Source of the DNA: Heterobilharzia americana | Taxonomy: Eukaryota > Platyhelminthes > Trematoda > Strigeidida > Schistosomatidae | DNA length: 64,000 nt | Assembly (NCBI GenBank): GCA_944470555.2 | Contig: OX104129.1 | Span: forward strand, 45,541,998 to 45,605,997 | Direction: 5' to 3' | Shown: piece by piece, positions 40,901 to 52,900 of the stretch | How the letters are laid out: every line of letters begins with the position of its first letter | How positions within the stretch are numbered: the first letter of the stretch is position 1 | Program-made: the position numbers and the translations under genes | The notes under the pieces: generated by a model | Database searches by the model: none | Told to the model about the DNA's origin: nothing | Seen by the model: the letters and a program-made list of their open reading frames with translations, nothing else

Positions 40901-43900
40901 GAAATACATCAGAAGTGCTATCCTTGAACATCTGGTCGATTCCAACCATTCAACTAACCCGAAAAATGTTTTTAAGGTCGTCTATCGAATTCGTTCAAAC
41001 ATTTCATGTCTCCTTCTTCAGCTTCTAAAAACAACAGAGGCCTTGGTTATCCATGATCTGAAGCTTAACCTTTGTGCGCAAAACAAGTATGTGCAGTTTT
41101 TCCCTCTACTTTGACCTTAATTTAGTCTTGGTTTATTTCTTGTTTTGTTTTTTCAACCTCTTCTGTTGGATTAATTTTTGTTCTTTTATTTGGTCATTAT
41201 TATTTTATTTTTACACTTGATAATTTCCGGTGTTACTTCATTTAATTTTCCCAATAACCTGCAACTTTAACTAAACTTTTTCAATTTATTCTAATTAACT
41301 TGTCTCATTCATATTACCTAATCCCTTGGTTGTTAATTAACTTCAACATGTTTCTACCCCATTGTAATCTATATGCACCTTATAAAGGATTTAAAAATCT
41401 TACATAACCCTCTTCCTTATCATTCAACATTTACATCAATTAGCAACATCATTATTATGACCAACATTATTGTTAATTCAATCTCTCAGTATTTAAGTGT
41501 AGTAATGATGGGTAGTGGCTAGCAGTGGAATCCAAGATGCACATTTTGTCTTAATAGGGATTCGTCAGCTGGATGTAATTGCCTCCCAGTGAGTGGTGTT
41601 GTTCCCACCGAGATTCGGACTCGAGAGAGATCGCTTCAAACGTGAGAGTGTTATCCACTACACCACCGAGCCACGACAGCCACTTCTTGTGCGACGGGTA
41701 TAGTTTTAGTGTTACTGCTTGCAAGGAATAACACTCTCACTATTTAAGTTTGATCTTCTTCATGGATTGCAGTCTTTAAATGTCATATGTCTACGAATGT
41801 ACAGCTCGAGAATAAATTCGGTGAAAAGACTACTCTTCGATGAATATCTTGCGGATTATAAATTTAATGTAATATTTGTCAACACACTTTGGGAACCGAT
41901 AAGCCAATTGTCTCACACTTGATAATAGTGATATTCCAGAAAACAGTGTGGTTGGTAATTTAAGGCATCAACTTAAAGCATAAGAAACTTTTTCATTTGA
42001 TAAATTCTAAGAAAAAGTTCCTTACTTTGACCAGTTGCGATCTCCTTTGCCACGTTTTTCTATGGTATAACCAGTGACCGGACCTTTTCTTGGTGGTTCC
42101 CACGATAATGTTACCGAGTCATCTGTAACATTTTCAACTGTTGGTTGAGACATTCCTGAAGGTGGGTCTGGAACACATCAAAAAGATACAAATAAGCAAA
42201 CGTAGGCTTACAAGTGAAAGAACATCTAAAGAAGCAACCAGGAATACAGAAACAGCTTAGATGGGGTTACACTGCCAGTCATTGCTTACTTATTTAGCAT
42301 GATGTCAAATGAACAAATTTCTGCTTAACTACTTGTTCCATATGTCTGGAACTTAATGTTACATGTAGGCAGTTGAGACTGTTTTCTTTACTATCATAAC
42401 TGCACGATAATAAGTCAGTCACAGAAGTGTAGAAAACCAAAACAAAGACAGCGTTTTAAGTAGTACTAGCAGTATTTTGAGGGAAACCAGTTAAAATCTT
42501 GTGTACGGATATTTATATTCTCACTTAAGACTTTGGTGGTGTTATGTTTTTTGTGCTGACTCAGAGAACATGACACTACTAAAACCCTTCCCATAAGTTA
42601 CACGTTTTCTCCTTCATCTCACCTAAGAATTTTAGATAGAAAGGCAGATGGAAGTTTTCTTAAATGATGGTTTTCGGTGCTCAAACCCCAGAAACTAAAA
42701 TATCTTTCCATCCTTCCTTTTGTAGTCTTTGCTTTTTGAGTAAGTTAACTCAAATAATAACTTCTAGTGAGAACTGATTTCCTAAAAATAGCTGATTTTA
42801 CATTCAAAATTATTTCATGAAAAATCAAGTCATAGTATCATAGACCAGGAATAACCAAAGAGAATATCATCCATCATACATGACTTGACTAGTCATTAGT
42901 TACTTACCAAATGGATGTTTCGCTTTAATGGGTTGAGTTGTAACTAACGGTTCACTGACTCCAAGTGGATTTTCAGCCATGACTCGGAATTCATACTCTG
43001 TACCCTCTTGAAGATTTCTGACAGTGGCATTCGGAGACTTCAAGAATCCACTAACTTTCTGCCAACTAAGTAAACAAGTAAACAAATTAGTGAATCATTA
43101 TATCTCCTTACAAAACACCATCAGTAATGTCAATTTACAAGATTTGAAAAATGTAAAGTAGACTAACTAACCTGTCTGAACCTTTGGGACGTTTCTCAAG
43201 TATATAATTAGTGATCGGTTGTCCACCATCATCCCCTGGTGGTTTCCAACTCAAAGTTATTTCATTTGCACTAACGTCAGTTGCTTCAAGTGGTCCACCT
43301 GGTGCAGACGGAGCATCTGAATATAAACCAAACAGAGGTATAAGCAGCAAATACCGACTCATAAAACTAATTTCATTCTGATAGCATCTACTGATTGAAA
43401 AAGAATAATCTATGTGTATATTGGTTTTATTCATGAGCAGATATCAGTGTTATGAGAACTACTCTTAAATCAAACAATTCTCCACAAACGAATCAGTCAA
43501 ATAACATTTATATGCTTGTGATAAGATGAATTTCTTAAGATTGCGTGTGTGTGTGAACAAGTGCTCGTAAATGACATTGAACAGTGAAGAATCAATAGAA
43601 GTTGGAAAATGTGAACCACTGGTTAACATCATAGATATTGAATCATAACTTGTTCTTACATTAAACCTGGTGGACCTAGGCTCATTGTCTTACAAAGTTG
43701 TGAATGAGCACTTCTAAGGTGTTCAACACTATGATAAAACTGCTGTCAAATACCTCCACGACATGAATGAGACTTCAACTGATATTGCGAAAACCAGAAT
43801 GAAGTCGACCAATCAGTCAACAAGGCTGATGTCTATTCACAGGCTTCTTGACATAATTCATTGCACTGAGAAAGAAATCTGTAAAGTTTAAGTTTGTGCA

Positions 43901-46900
43901 TTTAGATAATATACACCAACTGAAGCAGAGATAATAGTCTCAGAACTAAAAGTGAATCTCTCATAACTGAAGGTGTACTAAATTTAGAGTAGTATTGTTA
44001 TTTTCTTAACTGACATTCTCTTTCAAAGTGCTTTTTACAAAAAAGTTTCAATCTGAATGTCAAATTTAGATTACCCTAGATCCAACCTTGAACTCTTGTT
44101 TCATTTTATTACTCAGACATTCATTCATTCATCTATCAACAAAAAATATGTCTATTCTTTGTGTAAAAATATATCAGTTAATGTTAGTCACAAAAGTAGA
44201 TCTAATGAAAACTGTATAATGGATACGAAATAGTTATGAACTATTGTAATGGATAGTACTGATAAGGATGCATATAAGTAGTATATGTTGAGTGGCCAGA
44301 AGAAGTGGGCAATTACGGACGATGGATAAATATTCTACCTAGCTAAGCATTCACTCTGCCTATCGATATTCAATCGAAATGCAGCTATCTTCTCCCGAAG
44401 ATTATCTTTTTGTTTTTTCAAGGTATTTACATCTAATAACTCTACCGCAACTACTGCTGTACCTATCAACTGGCTGATCACCTTCACCAACTCACTAATA
44501 TCCTCGGGTTAGGATGTGCTCACTGATCATAGGTGCTGGGTGATGGCGTTTCGGTTACTTTCGCTGCCAAGAACTGCTTCTAGGGATCTTCTTCAAGAGT
44601 AGGAATTACTTGGCGAAACAGACTTGTCAACTTTACAACCAATACCAGCGGACCTTTGTCTATTCCAAGTTTCATGCTCCAGAACTGCTGCATTGCCAGC
44701 TCCCTGACCGTTGGGCTGTCAAACTCCGCCTCCAGGTGCTCGATTACTCTCTCCCAAGTCTCCTTCTCATCCACGTGTTCCACGCTGTCATATGCCGCTT
44801 TCGCTGACCCTCTCAGCTACGTGCCAAGAACCATGACCTTCGCTCCTGGATCACGGACACCCATCAACTCCGCCACTGACTCAAAGTCCCTGAGGAAGAC
44901 CTTGATATCCCCATCCTCGAACGCCACAGACCACGGAATTTTCACCACATCCAGAAGCAGATACACCAATTGAAGGAAAAGGGCCAAGGGTGAATCGCAG
45001 AAGGAATGTTTATTATGACAATTTATGCATTACTGTTTAAACATTATAAACTTCCATTGAAATAGCAATTTGCACAACATGTTTAAGTTCTTCTTCTCCT
45101 GTCTGGCCTTCCTACTGATACGGCTACGTCCTCTTTTGTGCTTCTCTGGGCAGAATATTTATCCATCGCCCGTAATTGTCCACTTCTTCTGACCTCTCAC
45201 CATATACTGCTTATATGCATTCTTACCAGTAGTACCCACTAAACTACGATCTTATTGAAGGATTCTCAGTTTGTACAGTGTCCTTTATAGGTATTTGTTT
45301 AGCTTAAAGAATGTAAGATGATAAATTAATCCAACTTGTACAAGAGATGAACGAAACCACAAGGATGCATTCATGGCTTAAATCAATATAGAATAATATT
45401 ACATCAGATTATTTTCTTCATACATTGTAAAATTCATTTTTTTTTCTATTATGCAAGCCTTGAGCAAGCACTGTAAAAGTTTATGTAAAGTTTTCAAATA
45501 CTTTTGGGGGATTAATAATGGTGTTCATGAAATTCTATTGCATGTACTACCAATTGTTTCAAGTTTAAATGACAGTGTAAAACGAACGGGTAAAAGAACA
45601 AAAAAGGCTCATATACATGCATTTATACCAATTTATACGACAACAGGTTCATAAAGACCGGTTCATACAACAAGTAAAGATAAGACGTTATCGAGAAAGA
45701 CACATGGATTATATTTCTTTACTAAGTGAACTTGTAACTTTCTCTTGATCATTATACTAAATCGAAGTGATCAATCTCTGTTGGTATATGGGCTTCTATG
45801 CGGAAGCCTTAGTATTGGCACAAATTGATCAGTGAGGGTTTGCGACAAGTTCTTGATTCGGGTCTCATTTAAAACAGCATCACTCACTGGAATGCATGTC
45901 TATCAAAACTGACAAACCCAAAATAGGATGAAAGGCATATTCTGAACTCCACTATCAGCCACTATGCACTACTAATGTTAAAATGAAACCACCAGCTATA
46001 TCGAGGTATTCACACATGAACCAATATACCAACAAAGGTATATGAGTTCTGTCCAAACTAATCAAAGAAAGATAATAACAAGTCTAAGCATAAAACTACA
46101 TTCGGTTTTTAAAGAGTGGCTATCATGATCATTAGCCTAGTTGATAACATCCCGACTTTTGAAGCGGCAAATACTAGGTCCAAGTCTCAATGAGGACTCC
46201 ACTCGCTAGTTATGCAGGTATATCCAGTTGACGAATCTCAAATAGAACGAAATGCACATCCTGGGTCCTATTTCTAGTCACTTTCTATCCTTGATATCCT
46301 AATGACCGTTGTTTACTCAAACTGATTATGAATCTAATTACAGAAATGGTTTAACATCGTGTTTAAACGATTGAGATGATTTGCCACGCAATCAAACACA
46401 AATCCAGAGTGACTTTAAAGGCACCCTAGCAACTGTGGAGAAACCAGTTAGGCTTCTGTATTTTATGAAAATAAAAATCACCTTTCAAGATGAAATACCG
46501 AAACCTGATTGGTTGTTTCCACAGTTGCCTGTGTGGCCTTTAAAGTCGCTCGATTATAAAGTGGCTTTAAGGGCCAGCCTGGCAACAACTGGAACAACCA
46601 ATAAGACTTCTGCATTTTATGAAAACATTCTGTTCCAGACTGAATGAAGAAACCTAATTGGTTATTTCAATGGTTGCTAAGGTGGCCTTTAAAGTCGGCC
46701 CTAATTATTGCTATCATTATTGTAAGCTTACTTCATAACTTTAACAACCATTTGAATAAACAGACCAGATTACTTTTTAGGCTGGAAAAATAGTTTTCTT
46801 CATTGAATGAAGACATTTGGTTGGTCACTTCAGTCATTGTCAGAGTGACCTGTAAACTTGCTCAAAAACTTTCCAGAAAAGAATATTTCTTCATTTGATT

Positions 46901-49900
46901 TACTAATCTCCTCCTCTCAACCCTTATGTTATGCGTGATAATTAGATTACCAAGTAGTATCTTTTTAACAGCGCTTGTTGGCAGAAACCTATTGCGCTTT
47001 AAATTGGCCTGTGTATCATTCATACATCAAATCCAAATGAGCTTATAATTATTGTTAACATTGTCAGTAGAAGTTCTTGTGTTAAAGCTAATAACCATAT
47101 TAGTCAAGGCAAAGCAAAGTAGAAGAAACCAGAAATCCTCTTATATGCTCCATTTAGTATCCTACAGACTAGATGACTTTATTTATAACCATGATAAAAC
47201 ATCAATTTTAGTTTGAGATTATTGTGTTCCCTGACTTACCCAATACTTCTACTTGACATGAAGTACTTGCTTGGCCCAAATCATTTGCGACTGTTAATTG
47301 ATATCTTCCGTGATCACTTCGCTTCACATTAGGTACAACGAGCACAGTAACACCACCAGGTGAAAGCTCCAAATGTCCTCCAGGTCCAGGATGAGCAGGA
47401 GGTGGTAAGGGTTGATCTTTCTGTGTAACGCGAACTCCATCAACTTTCACAGGTTCACCATTCAGCGTCCAAGTAAATGTGGGTTTCGGGTGACCAAACC
47501 AAGCCACTGGTAATTTTAATTCTTGTCCAGCCTTATTTATTAAGTAAACACATTATTGATTAGTACATAATAGTAAAAATAATTACATTCTATTTCATTT
47601 ACTATCGGTGGTTCAATCGGATTTCTGAAAACTGATAATACAAATAATCCCACTGTTATCTTAACACATGTTTATGAAAATATAAGCCTATACAGACAGG
47701 AAAAAAAAGAAGATTCATTAAGGTATTTATTTCGTGATATACATTGCAAGTACTACTGTTAGGCAAATTAATCCATAATTGTTGATAATGTATCTGAATC
47801 TCTGAAAGACACTTTATTTTGCATAGAACAAGACAAAAGTTATCAAATCTTATTTCGATGCTATGAGAAAACTTCATAAAATGAAGCGTTCATGACCTTG
47901 AGACTGGTAAATACATACTCTATCCAAGACATGTACAAGAATATGCATCCTAAATTTAAGTATAAATCGAAAAAGTCTGCTATGGTCCAGATTTTTAGCC
48001 CAGAATGTAGATCATCGTGACATGCATTCTGAATATCGATAGTGAGTGTCTCATCGTCAGACTAGGTTGGTTCATCAGCAATCGGAGAAAGCTAAACAGT
48101 CACGAACTGTATGCGGGGAATTAGAAAAGTAATAAATTCTGCCTTTCCGTCATATTTTAATGCTTATCAATTTCATTCAACCAAGTTACCAAGTATAATC
48201 AGTAAAATGAATAACCCATGAACATAATGTGCCTTACCCTTAAGGTTAGATAAATGCAATTAGCCAATGAGAAGTCACGTATTAACACCAGTACAGTACC
48301 AGTACCAGTATAGTAATCCAACTCAACAATGGTTTAAGTGTTTATATCAAATGTTTTTGATTTATATTATGGTACTTACTTTCACAGAAATATCTTTCAA
48401 ACCACCAACACCACTGCCCAAACCACCAACACAATCATCAGGTGTACATATTCTCGGTGCTTCAGGTTGGTCACCAGCTGTCACAGGAGCAGTAGGACGA
48501 GTCGGTTCACCCGGACCCTCATCATTCACTGCACGTACACGAAATTGTCCAGTCTCACCTTCTTTCATTGGAATAAATGCACACGGTTCAGTAGTCTGTT
48601 TCACAGGAACCCAATCACCATTCTCATCTTTCTTTTCAACTTGATAACCGGTGATTTTACTTCCACCATCTTTTCTTGGTTTTTGCCATGATAATTTCAC
48701 TCCATTCTTGTTGACTTTATCCACATTCAAAGACTCAGGTGGTGCAGCAGGATCTATTTAATTAATGAGAAATCACATTCAAAGGAATTCATTTCTAAGA
48801 GATTGTTTCCTAAATTGAACGCTATTGTTAATGACTAGCTAGAAAATAAATTAAATCACACCCATTTCTCATCTCTAACTGGATGTAGAACTTAATATTG
48901 AAGAACTAAAATTTCGTTAGTTGATAATATTCAGCCAATCCATATACATCGTAGTGCCCATAGCTACTCAAGTTTTTTCAAACCATCCAGTCCCTTGTTG
49001 GTCAGGATACATTCAAATCCATGTTCAGATACAAGAATTAAAAGTCAAGACAGTCTTCTTAAACTTTGGGCTATCAAATTCTTTCTTTACCATTTGTTTT
49101 AATCTTTTAAATATGTCTCTTAAGTGCGCCATGTATTCTTGCACACTTTTAAGATGATTTCAAACTGCCGTTTTCCAAGCTGACAAAAAACCAAAAGAAA
49201 GGATACGCCAGTAAGAGTTAGGCTTATAAATGCACAGAATTACTGTACATTACTATTCCATGGATAACTATGTCGAATCGCAAATTTTGGCGCTGTCTGA
49301 ATAAACTTTCACCATCATAATTACGCCCGCTATTCTATGCATTCATCGGTCAAACCAGAAGTTAATTTATAATACCTGTTTCACATAGTGACTTTCATTA
49401 CTGTTATTATTAACATATTTAAATGCAATGATTATTTCACCTAAAGATATTGTACTGAAAATGAATTCATTGAACTATTACGTGCTAAGAATTCTATACT
49501 GTAGCACACATTTTGTTTGAAGCAAAGCTATTATTATTATGGTAAAGCTACGTAACTAGTTTGCTCTCAGCATCATAGATTAATAAGATATACAAAATAC
49601 TAAAGAATTTTCGGTAAATAATAATAACTTACAACTAGGGTCTTTCATAACATGAGGTGCTGTTGCTCTAGACGGACGCCCTGGTCCACCATCATTCACA
49701 GCACTTACACGGAACTCATATGTTTCACCTGGTTCAAGACCTGTTAGATGAGCAGAAGGACCAGTGACCAATCCTGTTGTTGCCGGTTTCCACTCTCCTT
49801 TAGGTGTACGCTTTTCAACTAGGTACCCTATTTTTGCAAATAAAACGATATAAACATTGAAAAAACATAGTTATCAGTGCTATGAATGAAATGAGTAGTA

Positions 49901-52900
49901 CTGACTATTAATCGGAAAGATCGCCTTAAATGGCTAAAGCTGTAATGCTTTAATAACTATTACAATATCATATTAGTAAATATAACACTTAAAATGTGAA
50001 ATTTTCAATGTAATTACCTTTGATAGGATTACCACCATCGTGTTTTGGAGGAGTCCATGAAAGATCCACAGAGTGTTTATCGAATGCATCCATATTCAAA
50101 TTCTCAGGTGAATCAGGAGCATCTATTGGAAAAGGAATTTGATGATGAAAATACTTTTTAAAAAATGAATTCGCTTACCGAAAGGATTTTTGGCTGTCAC
50201 AGCGTTCAACAACTCAGCAGGTTCACTCTGACCCAGTGGATTAACAGCAGATACTCGAAATCTATAACGTTTTCCTTCAACCAAACCTTTTATAGGGCAA
50301 GATGTCCCAACAATTATAGCTGGAACTTTCTCCCAGATTCCTGTTGCTGCATCGCATTTCTCTACGATGTAATCTATACATTCATTAAGAAAAGGCGAGA
50401 TAATAAGAGTAGAGATATGAGATTTTTAATTTTACAGTAACATGTAAAATGATGCATAACCAAAATAGAATAAAAGCTCAGTAATAAAATATGCTGGGAG
50501 GTGCAACTTCATTTTAAATGAATTTTATCTTACAATTGTAAAATAAATTGCCTTAAATGAACACTAAAATTCTTTTTGAAACACGTATCACTTTTACTTC
50601 AGTATCACAAATAAAGACTTTAAAATAAAATAGCTTGAAGTATTTAACAATGAAGGTTAGTCATTAAGAGGAACCATTCAACATTGAACAACTTCATATG
50701 CTGCTAATTGTTTGAACGTAACGCTACCCTGTTTTATCTAACGATAACAAGCGATACTGTTAATCAGCATATATTTTTGTGCAAAGTGACCAAGCTATCA
50801 GCTATACTCCTAGCACATATATTTGCTTGGTATACTAATTGAATTCAAATTGCAACATTTATTGAAATACTTGGGAAATTTTAAATGGGAATACATTCAA
50901 ATTTGAGGCAAAATATACTCTACCACTTCCTTCTCTGCACAGTACTGATATAATCCTCAAAGTTATTTAAAACCAATAATTTGGTACCAATATACCAATG
51001 TACACTTGACTGCAACAATCTAAGCCTTGCTCAAAAGCGGCTTTAACCTGTTTTCTCCTTGCAAAATATCCGTGACAAGTCGATCTTCCGCCTCAGCGCC
51101 TGCCTCATCAGACTCTTCCAATCCATCCACAACATGCCAGCATTCAGTGCTTCTTCCTAACCACTTTATTCCAGTTATTAGTGTATCTCTGAGCCACCCA
51201 CGCCTAAGCATGTATTTGGTCATGAACTGCACGCATGGCTCCTCCAAGCAGGTGCCAGGAACTAATCTAGAACTGCCAGTTCTTGTAGCGTATGTTCAGA
51301 ATTGTGGTCTATGTAATCAGTGGACATCCAGAAGTGGGAAGATGTGGGGTGAGAACCTGGACCAGTGGAATCCAAGACAAGTGTTTCGTCCTGTTTGGTA
51401 CTCGGCAGTTGAATGTACTTGCTTCCCAAAATGTAATATTGTTTCCACTGAGGCTCGAACGTAGAACTCATCACTTCATATATCGCAGCGTTATCCCCTA
51501 GGCTACTGAATCACACCAACCACTACTTTTACGAACCATAGCGTTATACCACTAATTGATTTGCTTTAAGCTTTTCTAACAGCAATATTTGCTGCATTCA
51601 GGAATTTAGTTAAAAAGTTTTTCTTCACTGGCTGAAGTCGTTCAAAGAAACACCTAATACTAGACAACATTTAGCACTTAGTTACACCTTTTCTAAGAAT
51701 ATCTTATGATTGTATTAATTCATTTCCATACTTCTGCAAGACTGTCGATCACTTTGGTACGCTCCAGCCGGGCCTTGACAAACTACTCAGTTATATCTAT
51801 TTATTGATGCTTGTAATTTCCTCTTGATTATAATCCCGGACTGAACTGGTCCGTCTTGTCAGATGGATGTACCTATATCCCAATAAGTGATCCTGTTCCC
51901 ACTGAGAATCGAACCCAGCACCCGTCACTTCAGATGCCAGAGCCGAGCGAATTCACTCTAATTCTACATTTGACGAGCTTATAGACGCATCGATAGCAGG
52001 AAGTTTTGCATATGTTAGGGAGGGACGTTCACACACTTAAGTGATCCATAGAATATCAATTTTGTGATTCATTATAGCCACACATTCCAGTCTATGTGTA
52101 ATTAAGGTAAGATTTATGTCTCTACTATATTTCTGAGCTGTCGGATTGCTTGACCTGTGATCCATGTCCAGGCACCAACTTATGACATTTAGGCAGGATC
52201 TGTCACTCTAATATGTGCAGTAATTTACGGTATAATACCTTAAATCAAGAAACGTTGTAATGTGACAACTTAGTTGAACATCTATCCTCAATACAACAGT
52301 TTTAAACTAACTGTGCTAAGATAATAGAAACACTCAGCATATGCTATACAAACTGTGTTATGACTTCGAGGTATTGTGCTAATTTAATAAATAATGATTT
52401 CAGCAATATTTTCTTACCAGTGATTGGGGCACCGCCGTCTTTAGTTGGAGGCTTCCAAACTAGTTTGCAGCTTTCAGCTGTAAGATCAGTGATCTCAACA
52501 TCTTCAGGTGAGCTGGGTTTATCTGTATGATATAAAAGAAAGTGCCAAAAATATTTTCTATGCTGATTCAGACTTGCTGAGATATTTTCTTGTTAAACGC
52601 TTATGAGTTCAGTTGTAAGTGGCATTATTTTGAAGTGTGATTGAACGTACTGTCACACTGATACATCCGGTTTTCACCTGTTTAAGTATGCTAAGAAAAC
52701 TAGTAAGATGTTGCTTTAGCAGTGACGCTGAAAAGGAATATTTAAGTATTATCAACAATCTCAAACTTGTTTCACTAAACACTTTGAATGCTACTCATCC
52801 TGTCTTCGTAAAATAAAATATCAGTTGATATAGTGGTCATCGATACCCAAATTTAAGAGCCCATGCTATATACTTCAATGAACAGTAGTAGGGTTGAGTT

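Noticed and set aside
44580..44783. A host gene for the 67-codon minus frame
   Set aside because: It is continuous with a gag-like frame after an in-frame stop and lies beside an LTR, so it is treated as a retrotransposon relic.
48267..48691. Plus-strand open frames of 117-125 codons
   Set aside because: They overlap the Fn3 exon at 48380-48753 in antisense; the exon has Fn3 motifs and proper splice sites.
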